NCBI GenBank assembly: GCA_964518875.1
Contig: CAZFHI010000002.1
Location: forward strand, 1 to 64,000
Direction: 5' to 3'
From: DTU024 sp964518875
GTDB lineage: Bacteria > Bacillota > Clostridia > Christensenellales > Aristaeellaceae
DNA length: 64,000 nucleotides
Below the pieces are notes generated by a model. That model saw nothing but the letters and a program-made list of their open reading frames with translations. It had not been told where the DNA came from and made no database searches. Every line of letters begins with the position of its first letter. The stretch's first letter is position 1. Positions 1 through 8,512 of this stretch are shown here, in pieces. The position numbers and the translations under genes were made by a program.

Positions 1-134
1 CTACAGACCGTCGTTTTATCTTTAACTCGGTCTCACATCATTGACAAATGTACACCCGCATTTGTACGCAATATACTGTCTTTTATTGACTTGTATAAAG
101 TATATGTGTATCCTATAAAAAAGGAGTGGTTATA
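1..134 (+). promoter_or_regulatory. Upstream region of the Sir2 gene with promoter-like boxes and an inverted repeat
   Basis: There is no gene here. A perfect 7-bp inverted repeat, ACAAATG and CATTTGT, lies at 44-50 and 59-65 with an 8-nt spacer and could be an operator. A TTGACT at 86-91 and TATCCT at 109-114 are 17 nt apart, but a start about 7 nt downstream would fall in the ribosome binding site AAGGAG at 121-126, so the assignment is weak. The gene to the left lies outside the window. Confidence 0.35.
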
Positions 135-869
135 GTGAACAGTTCCATAGAAAAATTAGCAGAATATATGAATGCGGCTAAATACATTGTGTTTTTCGGC
201 GGCGCAGGCGTTTCCACCGAAAGCGGCATACCGGATTTTCGCAGCAAGGACGGTCTGTACAACAGCAAATGGGAAGATCCGCCTGAAACCGTGCTGAGCA
301 GAACTTATTTTAACCGCAAGCCTGAAAGTTTCTTCAGGTTCTACCGCGAAAAAATTATTCATGAAGGCGCAAAGCCCAACGACGCGCACAAGACGCTTGT
401 GAAACTTGAAGAAATGGGAAAGCTTAAAGCCATCGTTACGCAGAACATAGACGGGCTGCACCAGATGGCGGGCAGCAAAAACGTTTTGGAGCTGCACGGC
501 TCTATACTTAGCAACCATTGCATGAAATGCCATAAGCCGTACCCTCTGGAAAAAATACTTTCCACAGAAGGCGTGCCTTACTGCGATTGCGGCGGCATTA
601 TAAAGCCGGACGTAGTGCTTTACGAGGAATCGTTAGACCAGCGGGTTATAGAAGAATCTGTTATGCACATCAGAAAATCCGATCTGCTTATAATAGGCGG
701 CACTTCCCTTACCGTTTACCCTGCCGCTGCGTTTGTGCGCGAATGCATGGGAAAAATCGCTATAATAAACCGCGACGCGACGTATATGGACGCTTATGCG
801 GATGTTCTTATAAAGGATAAGATTGGTAAAACGCTTAAGGAAGCCATGGAAATTTTTAGCGGCAATTAA
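135..869 (+). CDS. cobB: Sir2-family NAD-dependent protein deacylase
   Basis: This cytoplasmic sirtuin removes acyl groups from protein lysines using NAD+ and yields nicotinamide and O-acetyl-ADP-ribose. The NAD-binding GAGVSTESGIPDFRS motif lies near residues 24-38. It is followed by TQNIDGLH, the catalytic histidine in ELHGS, and a zinc site made of CMKC and, later, CDC. The length of 244 residues is normal for bacterial sirtuins. I chose the GTG at 135 because AAGGAG (121-126) sits 8 nt before it; the GTG at 126 would overlap that site. It is the first gene of a short plus-strand cluster, but it is separated by 52 nt from the next gene, which has its own strong ribosome binding site. Family assignment is firm; the acyl specificity is unknown. 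Confidence 0.95.
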   Translation: MNSSIEKLAEYMNAAKYIVFFGGAGVSTESGIPDFRSKDGLYNSKWEDPPETVLSRTYFNRKPESFFRFYREKIIHEGAKPNDAHKTLVKLEEMGKLKAIVTQNIDGLHQMAGSKNVLELHGSILSNHCMKCHKPYPLEKILSTEGVPYCDCGGIIKPDVVLYEESLDQRVIEESVMHIRKSDLLIIGGTSLTVYPAAAFVRECMGKIAIINRDATYMDAYADVLIKDKIGKTLKEAMEIFSGN

Positions 870-921
870 TTTTGATAAATGCTCCACGCTATGCTAAAAT
901 ACCCTTTCGAAGGAGGAAGCT

Positions 922-1746
922 TTGTTCGGTTATATTATTGCTAACAATAAAGCTTTTGATGAAAGGCAGAGACAGCGTTACAGAGAATGCTACTGCGGGC
1001 TTTGCGCTGCGCTTGAAAAATCGGGCGGCAGGCGTTTTCGTCTGACGCTTAATTATGATATGTGCTTTCTTGTTCTGCTGATTTCTTCTTTGCAGCGGGA
1101 AGACGCGCGTGTCGCCGTATGTACTTGTCCAAAGCATCCCGTTACACATAAGAATGGATGGACCAGCCCGATAGTAGACTACGCCGCGGACATGAATATT
1201 TTACTTTCTTACTTTACTCGGCTGGATTCCTGGAAAGACGATAAAAACTTTTTGTCGCTCTGGCGTTCAAAGTCTTATAAAACGGTGAAAGAAAATATTA
1301 TAGAAAAATACCCTGAGCAGTCGGCCGCTGTTTTTAAAGGCTTAAAAGATCTTTCGGCAATAGAAAAAAACAACGAGCTTAACCCTGATATACCGTCAAA
1401 CTGTTTTGGCAAAATACTCGGCGGCGTTTTCCGCTACGGCGGCGTAGAAGAAGACAGGCTGTATTTGTTTGGCGAAGCCCTTGGCAAGTTTATCTATATA
1501 ATGGACGCCGTCTGCGACCTTAAATCAGATCTAAGCCATGAGCAATATAACCCAATGGTAAGCATACCCGTTTCTGTGCATGAAAGCATATTAACTGCCC
1601 TGCTCGCCAACGCTACTGAAATATTTAACGAATTGCCTGTGCAGCGCGATAAAGATATAATGGAAAATATACTGTATTCCGGCGTTTGGTTAAAATACAA
1701 GTATAAACAAGCAAAGGAGGGTGCGAATGAAAAGAGACCCCTATGA
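922..1746 (+). CDS. DUF5685-family protein
   Basis: The protein has 274 residues and begins with the pattern MFGYI..., followed by a YRECYCGLC motif near residues 20-28 and later a CTCPKHP stretch. I recognise this as DUF5685, a Clostridia family of unknown function. The cysteines at the N-terminus suggest metal binding, which is inference. Translation starts at TTG 922, with AGGAGG at 911-916 five nucleotides upstream. The last 20 nt overlap the J-domain gene, so the two are translationally coupled. No signal peptide or convincing membrane helix is visible; a hydrophobic stretch occurs near residues 45-58. Its coupling to a J-protein suggests a role in protein folding or assembly, but no reaction can be named. 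Confidence 0.8.
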   Translation: MFGYIIANNKAFDERQRQRYRECYCGLCAALEKSGGRRFRLTLNYDMCFLVLLISSLQREDARVAVCTCPKHPVTHKNGWTSPIVDYAADMNILLSYFTRLDSWKDDKNFLSLWRSKSYKTVKENIIEKYPEQSAAVFKGLKDLSAIEKNNELNPDIPSNCFGKILGGVFRYGGVEEDRLYLFGEALGKFIYIMDAVCDLKSDLSHEQYNPMVSIPVSVHESILTALLANATEIFNELPVQRDKDIMENILYSGVWLKYKYKQAKEGANEKRPL

Positions 1747-2368
1747 TGTATTGGGCGTTCCAAGGGGCGCAAGCGATGAAGAAGTAACCGCGGCTTACAG
1801 AAAGCTCGCGAAAAAATACCACCCTGACCTTAATCCAAACGATCCTGACGCGCAAAAGAAAATGTCTGAAATAAACATAGCATACGATGAAATAAAGAGC
1901 GGAAAAGCCAGTCAGTACACCAGCGGTTCTTATGGAAGCGGCTCATATGGAGGCGGCCAGTACGGGCAATACAACCCGTTTGACAGGTACCGCGGAAGCA
2001 GCCAATACGGCGGGAGCCAGTATTCACAAAATAAGTTTGAAGCAGCGAGGCGCTTTATACTCAGCCAGCGTTACAGCGAAGCCTTGTTTTATTTAAATCA
2101 AAACCGCGACGGCAGCGCCGAATGGTACGCCTTGAGCGCCCTGGCTAATTACGGCATAGGCAACACCGTTACCGCCCTTAACCATATAAATACGGCAAGA
2201 CAGATGGATCCATCCAACACGGAATATATACAGATACAAAGACAGATACAGAACAGCAGCACCATATATGAAAATCAGAGCAAAGGGTTCGGCTTCCCTG
2301 TATTCGGCGGAATTTTCCCATTCTGCTGGGGCATGTTTATGTGTATGCACTGCCCGTTCTGCTGCTGA
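1727..2368 (+). CDS. J-domain protein with Gly/Ser/Tyr linker and cysteine-rich C-terminus
   Basis: Residues 3-60 form a J-domain with the diagnostic HPD tripeptide in KKYHPDLNPN, so the protein should stimulate the ATPase of a DnaK/Hsp70 partner. A linker rich in Gly, Ser, Tyr and Gln follows (about residues 63-105), then an alpha-helical segment that looks like one or two TPR units. The last 20 residues are hydrophobic and contain five cysteines (CWGMFMCMHCPFCC). There is no DnaJ zinc domain or client-binding domain, so this is not DnaJ itself. The ATG at 1727 is preferred over the GTG at 1721 because GGAGG ends at 1720. It overlaps the DUF5685 gene and is followed after 11 nt by a zinc-ribbon gene. 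Confidence 0.88.
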   Translation: MKRDPYDVLGVPRGASDEEVTAAYRKLAKKYHPDLNPNDPDAQKKMSEINIAYDEIKSGKASQYTSGSYGSGSYGGGQYGQYNPFDRYRGSSQYGGSQYSQNKFEAARRFILSQRYSEALFYLNQNRDGSAEWYALSALANYGIGNTVTALNHINTARQMDPSNTEYIQIQRQIQNSSTIYENQSKGFGFPVFGGIFPFCWGMFMCMHCPFCC

Positions 2369-2379
2369 AAGGAGAACTT

Positions 2380-2787
2380 ATGAACGATTGGAAGCAAAAA
2401 TTATACGCGTTTATGCAGGGAAGAAACGGTCCGGACAGCTTGGGTATTTTTTCTTTAAAAGCGTATATAGCCCTTGTTATACTTAACATATTGCTGCGCG
2501 GCGGCTTGTCCCTGCTGCTTACGCTTATGTTCATATGGATATTATTCCGCTTTTTTTCAAAAAATATTTCTCAAAGACGCCTGGAGAACGAACGCTTTAT
2601 AAGATTCAGCCAAAACTCAAAAAAACAATTTCTGCAGCTTAAAAACCGCGTAAGGGATCGCAACACCCACAGATACAGAAAATGCCCTAACTGCCACACT
2701 ATGCTGCGCCTTAAAAAGCAAATCGGAACGATTAACGTTCACTGCCCCGTCTGTAAAACAGATTTTACCGTTAATATAAAGCATTAG
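2380..2787 (+). CDS. Small membrane protein with C-terminal zinc ribbon
   Basis: The 135-residue protein has a hydrophobic segment near residues 24-48 that could be one or two membrane helices, then a basic stretch, then a C-terminal CPNCHTML...CPVCKTDF pair typical of a zinc ribbon. The ATG at 2380 is preceded by AAGGAG at 2369-2374, inside the end of the upstream reading frame, so it is probably translated with the J-protein. No enzyme motif is visible and I do not recognise a named family. The likely topology is an N-terminal anchor with the zinc ribbon in the cytoplasm. A hairpin terminator follows. Confidence 0.75.
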   Translation: MNDWKQKLYAFMQGRNGPDSLGIFSLKAYIALVILNILLRGGLSLLLTLMFIWILFRFFSKNISQRRLENERFIRFSQNSKKQFLQLKNRVRDRNTHRYRKCPNCHTMLRLKKQIGTINVHCPVCKTDFTVNIKH

Positions 2788-2853
2788 CTGAAGCGCTTGT
2801 AAAACCCTCTTTATAAAGTTTTCATACTGACTTTTAAAAACGCATATCTCAAT

Positions 2854-2882
2854 AAAAAAAGACGGCTTAAGCCGCCTTTTTA
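2854..2882. terminator. Bidirectional intrinsic terminator between convergent genes
   Basis: CGGCTTAAGCCG (2863-2874) is a perfect palindrome, flanked by an A-run on the left and CCTTTTT on the right. It can therefore stop transcription from the plus-strand cluster and from the sortase gene on the minus strand. Confidence 0.8.
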
Positions 2883-2905
2883 AAATCCTACTTTTATGCA
2901 GCGCG

Positions 2906-3865
2906 TCAGCTTATTCTGCGCGCCCTGTCCTTGAAATAATTTTCAATTTCTACGGGCGTTTCGTCTTCTCTAAGCTTCCTATAACCAACGACAAGGCGCT
3001 CGCTGTCCTCGTTGCCGTGGCATGTTACAAGAGTAAGCAGCTCGTCCTGGGCTAAAACATCCACAGGCAGGGAATATGATGAAAACTCAATTAAGCTGTC
3101 TACGTAGTGTTCACGCTCGCTCAGAGTCTGAAATTCCGATTTAATAAGCGGCACATATCTTGCGCTTCCGGGATCGAGAGAAATAACGCTTACCGCAAAC
3201 GGCACAAACATAGAGTCTTCATACAATGTCTTAAAAGAAGCGAGCGGATGGTTTTTAAGCGTTTCTTCGTCTAAAAGATGATTCAGCTTTCCAAACATAG
3301 TGCCGTTTTTCATGTTATGCGCGTGCACTATCATATTTTCAGAGCTTGGCATAACGCTGCAAGACGCGTCTAAAAAGGGCGCGCCTGCAGCGCTTTTTCT
3401 GCCGTAAAAATCATGGGAAACGTAGAAACTGTTGTCCCTCTGCGTGATTGGAAAATCTATTTCTTTAATGCCTTCAAGCTTAAGCCACGCGAATATGTCC
3501 TGGTTTTTACTATACAGGTTCACAAATTCCGGCGCCATAGCGGGTTCCTGTGTAACAGGGGGCTGAGACGGCTGGTAGTTTGCAGGCGCATATGACACTT
3601 CAGGCAGCATTTGAACCGCTGATGTTGCATTTGCGGCAGCGCTTTCTGAGCTTTTTTCATATGAATCATAGCTTTCCTTAAGCTCAGCCTGAAGCGCTTT
3701 TGTGTTGTTGGTCATTATTATATAGCGTACCAGCAAAAACCCTGCCGCGGCAAACAAAGCTAAAGACAGCGTAAGCATAAGCCCGCTTATGCGTCTGTTT
3801 TTTCTTCGTCTGCCAAGCTTCTCTTTAAAAGAGCAGCTTCTTTTCCTTCCGCCGTGTTTTGACAT
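2906..3865 (-). CDS. srtB: Class B sortase
   Basis: This membrane-anchored transpeptidase cleaves a C-terminal sorting motif and links the surface protein to peptidoglycan. A basic N-terminus and one membrane helix (about residues 27-50) are followed by a linker rich in Ala, Pro and Gln. The catalytic histidine is H183 in the VHAHNMKNGTMFG motif characteristic of class B, the cysteine is C282 in TLVTC, and the arginine is R290. The length of 319 residues is a little above the usual 230-260 because of the linker. It is the last gene of the envelope cluster, 66 nt after the foldase gene. The only clear sorting-motif protein here, at 35113-42035, ends in IPSTG and is a candidate substrate; that link is inference. 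Confidence 0.92.
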   Translation of the reverse strand: MSKHGGRKRSCSFKEKLGRRRKNRRISGLMLTLSLALFAAAGFLLVRYIIMTNNTKALQAELKESYDSYEKSSESAAANATSAVQMLPEVSYAPANYQPSQPPVTQEPAMAPEFVNLYSKNQDIFAWLKLEGIKEIDFPITQRDNSFYVSHDFYGRKSAAGAPFLDASCSVMPSSENMIVHAHNMKNGTMFGKLNHLLDEETLKNHPLASFKTLYEDSMFVPFAVSVISLDPGSARYVPLIKSEFQTLSEREHYVDSLIEFSSYSLPVDVLAQDELLTLVTCHGNEDSERLVVGYRKLREDETPVEIENYFKDRARRIS

Positions 3866-3931
3866 ATGTCGTCTTACTTTAATCGGTAATTGTTTTATTG
3901 TTTAAAATAATCTGCTTATCCGCCGTTTGTT

Positions 3932-5299
3932 TTATTCCTCGGGCTCCGCGTCGGGAGAAACGGCTTCAAGCGTTTCATCGTCTTTTTCCGCCTGTTCCTG
4001 CTGCGCTATCCTTTCTTCAGCTTCTTTTGTAGCTAATTCTATATTTTCTTCGTTATAGCTTACATTTAAAGCGCTTTCCCATGAAGTTAAGGCCTGGTTG
4101 AACACTTCGCTTTCTTTTTGCATTATAAGCGCGCCGCTTATTTCTTCATGTATGGCATCCGTCATTATAAGCCCGCTCGGCACATCCCTTTGGTACTTAA
4201 GTATATGTATTCCGAAGCTGCCGACGGCAGGATCGCTTACGTCGCCTACTTCTTTCATCTTTTCAGAAAAAGCCGCCCTGGTAAAAGCGGGATCATAGAT
4301 TATGGATTCCTTGTGTACGGGATAGCCGTCTCTTACGGTATCCGCGTTCATCATGCCGGGGTCTGTGCCAAATTCCTCTATAAGCTTTTCAAAAGATTCG
4401 CCGTCTGCAAGCCTGTCATAAATTGTGTCTATTACTTCTTTCTGAGAATTGAGAACAGCCTGCTTCGCTTCTTCGATTTCTTCAAGTGTTACAGGCTCTG
4501 TTACAGCGTTTTCTGCCGCTTCGCCATCGCCCTCTGCGTCGGCGCCGCTGTCTTTCGCTTCAGAATCGTCCGCGTTTTCACTGTGCTGCTCTTCATAGGC
4601 CGCCTGCATAGCCATATAGTGTTCTAAAATATCTTCATCTACTTTAACTAAAATATGTATTATGCCGCGGTAGCCTTCAGGCGTGTACCAGCTCGGCTGG
4701 TTATAGTAGCTCGTCATGGTTTCGTACATAGGTATGTTGTTTTCATACTGTTCCTTGTACTGCTGGCCGACGGTCTGAAACAGCTCTTCTATCTCCTGGT
4801 CGGTCGGGTTGTATCCTCCCAAGAGATAATCCCGCATCTTGTTAACGCTTTCCGTCGCCTTTATATTTTCTAAAAGCGCGTCCTGCGTCAAGCCGTTCGT
4901 AGTAAAGTATTCCTCAGCTCTTACGCGGGCTGCGTCCCTTGCTTCCTGGGTGTCTTCAGAAATGTTTTGCGAAACATACGCTTCCAAATACTTTTCCCAT
5001 TCGTCTTCGGCATCTCCCTGCATTGATTCAAGCTCTTCAGGGGTAAACTGGTCAAACTTCATGTCCGCAATCTTGCGGCGCATAATTTCCTGCTGAACCA
5101 GATATTTTACTACAGTTTGATAATCGCTTTCAGTATTCACATAATTATAATCAACGAAGACGGGCATTATATCATCAGCCTGGGACTGATAAATCTCCGT
5201 GTCTTCAACTGTTGCAAGCACCCTGCCAGGTTGTTCCTCCGCCGAAACCAAGCTGAACGCCAGCAAAAGTGCCAGCAATATTGTTGTAAGCTTTCTCAT
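3932..5299 (-). CDS. Secreted parvulin-like peptidyl-prolyl isomerase / foldase
   Basis: A signal peptide (residues 1-20, MRKLTTILLALLLAFSLVSA) precedes a SurA/PrsA-type N-terminal helical domain. Parvulin-like elements follow: IIHILVKVDED near residues 212-222, LADGESFEKLIEEFG, and near the C-terminus VGSFGIHILKYQRDVP. The family assists folding of exported proteins outside the membrane. A strongly acidic insertion of about 35 residues (roughly 237-270) splits the parvulin domain, and the C-terminus is also Glu/Asp rich. Unlike typical Gram-positive PrsA there is no lipobox cysteine, so the protein should be cleaved by signal peptidase I and released. The neighbouring sortase and transpeptidase are consistent with a role in envelope protein maturation. 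Confidence 0.85.
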   Translation of the reverse strand: MRKLTTILLALLLAFSLVSAEEQPGRVLATVEDTEIYQSQADDIMPVFVDYNYVNTESDYQTVVKYLVQQEIMRRKIADMKFDQFTPEELESMQGDAEDEWEKYLEAYVSQNISEDTQEARDAARVRAEEYFTTNGLTQDALLENIKATESVNKMRDYLLGGYNPTDQEIEELFQTVGQQYKEQYENNIPMYETMTSYYNQPSWYTPEGYRGIIHILVKVDEDILEHYMAMQAAYEEQHSENADDSEAKDSGADAEGDGEAAENAVTEPVTLEEIEEAKQAVLNSQKEVIDTIYDRLADGESFEKLIEEFGTDPGMMNADTVRDGYPVHKESIIYDPAFTRAAFSEKMKEVGDVSDPAVGSFGIHILKYQRDVPSGLIMTDAIHEEISGALIMQKESEVFNQALTSWESALNVSYNEENIELATKEAEERIAQQEQAEKDDETLEAVSPDAEPEE

Positions 5300-5332
5300 A
5301 GTTAAAAGTCCTTTCTCGCATTTATGGTGTTA

Positions 5333-5360
5333 TTATTACACTTTTATTGCAAATATGCAA
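5333..5360 (-). promoter_or_regulatory. Candidate promoter for the foldase gene
   Basis: On the minus strand TTGCAT (5355-5360) and TAATAA (5333-5338) are 16 nt apart, in the 72-nt gap before the foldase start at 5299. Spacing is acceptable but the -10 box is only a moderate match. Confidence 0.35.
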
Positions 5361-5371
5361 GCATGGCATAT

Positions 5372-6784
5372 TTAAACGCGCACTGATACGCTTTCGTCAT
5401 TTTTAGAGCGCGTTTTATTTATTTTTGTTCTATCTGAAGCTTCTATATACGCAATTATTTCATCTGTTATTATGGTTCCAGGAATAGCTATCGGCACGCC
5501 TGGGGGATACGCGTATAATGTTTCCGCGCATATTCTTCCCTTAGCTTTACTTAAACTTATTTCTTCGCATAAAGAATTTGCTGCGTCTGATAAAGGCGCC
5601 CCCATTATGATTTCAGGAAGCGGAATACGCCTTTGCTTATTTTCGTTAAAATTTATGTGATCGTCTATTCTATTTAACGCATGGGCGAGCGTCAAAATGC
5701 TTTCCATTGTATCGCCCATTCCCGTCATGCAAAGGCACAGGTCCTGAGAAGCCATTTCAGCTTCTATATGAAAATCGTTCCTTAATTTATCGAACAGCTC
5801 ATATCCTGATATGCTGCTGTAAGCGCTCGAAATTAAAATTTTGCTTTTATCGTACATGAACACGCCGTCCGGCTCAGCGTTTTTGCCATGGCACAAAACA
5901 CGCAGCTTATTAAGCGGCGTTATTGCAGAATCAAACGCTTTTAAGGCTTCTTCCCATTTTTTATATTGCCCGTCCCCTTCCGCGCGTAAAAAACGTATGC
6001 AGCCGTCTATCGACGATAAAAGAATATAGCTTGGACTGCTCGTCTGGAAAAAATTAAGCCAACGCGCAAAGCTTTCTGCGTATTTCTCACTCTGCACATG
6101 GGCTATGGCGGTCTGCGTAAGCGACGGAAGCGTTTTGTGCAGGCTCTGCACGACTATGTCCGCGCCCGAACTAACGGCGCCGCCCGTAAAATAGCTGTTT
6201 CTGTAAAGATGCGCTCCATGCGCCTCGTCCACCAGAAGCTTTGCGCCGAAGCTGTGCGCCAAGTCCGCTATGCTTTGTATATCGCTTATAACGCCTTCAT
6301 AGTTGGGGCTTGTAATAATAATAAGACTTATATTTTTGTTTAGCTCAAGAGCCTTTTTAACTGCATCGGGCGTTATGGAGCCTGCAATATTAAATTCATT
6401 GTTATAGCAAGGCTCTGCAAATTCTATATTAAGCTTGCGAAGCGCCGCCGCGTGGAACACGGAAAGATGGCAGTTCCTTGCAACGAGCACATCGTCGTTT
6501 TCATTCGCAAGCGCGTATACTCCGGCTAAAATGCCTACCGTTGAGCCGTTTACAAGATAAAAGCTGCGCCCGGCGTTATAGTATTTTTGAGCGTTTTCAA
6601 TAGATTTTTTTAAAACACTCTGCGGGTTTTGCAGGTTGTCAAAGCCCTGCACTTCAGTAATGTCTGTGCCTGCCCCGATTTTTTTAAGGTAGTCTGCGAG
6701 ATTTGTATTCCTTTTATGGCCCGGCATATGCATGGGCAGGTAGTGTTCGCAGTATCCCTCAAGCAGTTCAAGAAGCGTTTTCAT
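5372..6784 (-). CDS. Orn/Lys/Arg decarboxylase-family PLP enzyme
   Basis: This is a fold-type I PLP enzyme of the prokaryotic ornithine/lysine/arginine decarboxylase family, which makes polyamines or their precursors. The N-terminal HMPGHKRN signature is at about residue 19. The aspartate that binds the pyridine ring is in DEAHGAH, and the PLP-binding lysine is in QSLHKTLPS near residue 220. The C-terminal domain carries YAYPPGVPIAIPG. Its 470 residues match the short YaaO-like branch rather than the 700-residue inducible decarboxylases. It follows the exporter gene by 3 nt, so it is in the same transcript. The substrate cannot be decided from sequence; arginine or lysine are most likely. Confidence 0.88.
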   Translation of the reverse strand: MKTLLELLEGYCEHYLPMHMPGHKRNTNLADYLKKIGAGTDITEVQGFDNLQNPQSVLKKSIENAQKYYNAGRSFYLVNGSTVGILAGVYALANENDDVLVARNCHLSVFHAAALRKLNIEFAEPCYNNEFNIAGSITPDAVKKALELNKNISLIIITSPNYEGVISDIQSIADLAHSFGAKLLVDEAHGAHLYRNSYFTGGAVSSGADIVVQSLHKTLPSLTQTAIAHVQSEKYAESFARWLNFFQTSSPSYILLSSIDGCIRFLRAEGDGQYKKWEEALKAFDSAITPLNKLRVLCHGKNAEPDGVFMYDKSKILISSAYSSISGYELFDKLRNDFHIEAEMASQDLCLCMTGMGDTMESILTLAHALNRIDDHINFNENKQRRIPLPEIIMGAPLSDAANSLCEEISLSKAKGRICAETLYAYPPGVPIAIPGTIITDEIIAYIEASDRTKINKTRSKNDESVSVRV

Positions 6785-6787
6785 ATT

Positions 6788-8512
6788 TTATACAGCGTAC
6801 TGGCTCATATACATATCGTAATAAAAGCCCTTTTTATCCATAAGGAATTTATGAGTTCCCTGCTCTATTATTTTACCTTCGTTCATAACGAGTATTTTGT
6901 CGGCAGACTGCACTGTGCTCAGCCTGTGCGCTATAACGAACGAAGTTTTGCCTTTCATCATTTCATCAAAGGCTGAGTTTACAAGCATTTCCGTCCTCGT
7001 ATCAACAGAGCTTGTCGCTTCATCAAGTATAAGTATGGGAGGATTGTTAAGCAAAACCCTGGCTATGCATATAAGCTGCACCTGTCCTTCGCTTAAAGCG
7101 GTCTGCTCGGACAGTACAGTGTCGTATCCCTTTGGCAGCCCGCTTATAAATTCATCTGCATGCGCTCTTTTTGCAGCGCGGATTATTTCTTCGTCGCTTG
7201 CGTCAGGTTTCCCAAACGCTATGTTGTTTTTAACTGTGTCCGTAAAAACCCAGCTGTCCTGCAAAACCATGGCAAACAGGCTGCGCAGGCTCTGCTTTTG
7301 TATGCGGTATATTGAATTTCCGTCTATTAAAATGTCGCCCTTATCCACATCGTAAAAGCGCATAAGCAAATTTACCATGGTGGTTTTTCCTGCTCCAGTG
7401 GGGCCTACTATGGCTATTTTTTCTCCCGGGTTAACGTCGCAAATAAAATTTTCTATAAGGGGTTTTGTTTTGTCATAGCTAAAATACACATTTTTAAAGT
7501 CCACTTTCCCGATTGCGGGAACAGTTTTTAAAGCGTTGGCAGAATCCTTTTGTTCGTCTTTTCTGTCGAGCAGCATAAATATTCTGTCCAGCGCCGCGGA
7601 TGCAGATTGCAGCTGATGGACTACTCCGCTTATTTCGTTAAAAGGCTTCGTGTACTGATTCGTGTAAAAAAGCAGGGAAGATATTTGTCCGATGCTTAAT
7701 ATACTTTTAAGAGCCAACATGGCGCCTACAAAGCCCACCGCCACGTAAACTATATGGTTTACAAACCTTGTTATGGGGTTTATAAGCGCTCCGTAAAGTT
7801 GAGCGGTATATGTTTTTTTAGTCAGCGCATCGTTAAATTTTTCGTAATCAGCTAAGTTGTATTTCTGCGCATGGAAGGCTGTAATAATATCGCGCCCGCG
7901 TATGCGCTCCTGCACAAGGCCCGTAAAATCCCCCTGAGCTTCCGCCTGGCTTTCATAGCTTGTATGCGAAGCAAGCGTTATTTTTTTTGCGACGAGCACT
8001 GAAAGCGGCGTTAGAACGACTACTGTTAATGCAGCGGGCAATGAAATTAAAGCCATGCTTATAATGGTTCCCACAATAGTAACAGCCCCTGTTACAAGCT
8101 TCGGAAGCCCCTGCACTATGCCCTGAGAAACGCTCTGCGCGTCTATAATAATCCTGGCGGTAAAATCTCCGTGCGGCGTTGAATCTATTTTGGAAACTGG
8201 CAGCGTGTGCAGTTTTTTATACCCTTCCGCCCTTAACGCTTCGGCTGTGCTGTACCCTATCTTATTGGCGGACTGCATTAAAAGCCAGTCAAAAAAGGCG
8301 TTCGCCGTATAAAGGATCAAGAGCACGGCACAGTAGCGCATAAGAAGCGGAAAGTCAACGTCGCCATATGCAAGGCAGTCTACCGCCCTGCCTATAAATA
8401 CAGGCGAAAGCAGGGAACACACAGACGCAGTCGCACCGGAAATTATAAGTACAAGCATTGACAGTTTGGAGCGCTTTGCAATTTTAAGCAAACGATAAAA
8501 ATTGTTTCGCAT
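6788..8512 (-). CDS. ABC exporter half-transporter (fused membrane and ATPase domains), subunit 2
   Basis: This type IV ABC exporter half has an N-terminal six-helix membrane domain (about residues 1-310) and a C-terminal ATPase. Walker A is GPTGAGKTT near residue 370, the signature is LSEGQ rather than LSGGQ, and Walker B ends in ILDEATSS with the catalytic glutamate. Its ATG overlaps the TGA of the upstream half-transporter, so the two are made together and should form a heterodimer. The altered signature here, together with the Asp-for-Glu change in the partner, is the usual pattern of heterodimers with one degenerate ATP site. The substrate is unknown; drugs, peptides or lipids are typical for the family. 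Confidence 0.93.
   Translation of the reverse strand: MRNNFYRLLKIAKRSKLSMLVLIISGATASVCSLLSPVFIGRAVDCLAYGDVDFPLLMRYCAVLLILYTANAFFDWLLMQSANKIGYSTAEALRAEGYKKLHTLPVSKIDSTPHGDFTARIIIDAQSVSQGIVQGLPKLVTGAVTIVGTIISMALISLPAALTVVVLTPLSVLVAKKITLASHTSYESQAEAQGDFTGLVQERIRGRDIITAFHAQKYNLADYEKFNDALTKKTYTAQLYGALINPITRFVNHIVYVAVGFVGAMLALKSILSIGQISSLLFYTNQYTKPFNEISGVVHQLQSASAALDRIFMLLDRKDEQKDSANALKTVPAIGKVDFKNVYFSYDKTKPLIENFICDVNPGEKIAIVGPTGAGKTTMVNLLMRFYDVDKGDILIDGNSIYRIQKQSLRSLFAMVLQDSWVFTDTVKNNIAFGKPDASDEEIIRAAKRAHADEFISGLPKGYDTVLSEQTALSEGQVQLICIARVLLNNPPILILDEATSSVDTRTEMLVNSAFDEMMKGKTSFVIAHRLSTVQSADKILVMNEGKIIEQGTHKFLMDKKGFYYDMYMSQYAV

Noticed and set aside
41..77. TTGACA (41-46) with TATACT (72-77) as a promoter
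   Set aside because: The spacing is 25 nt, too long for a normal sigma-A promoter.
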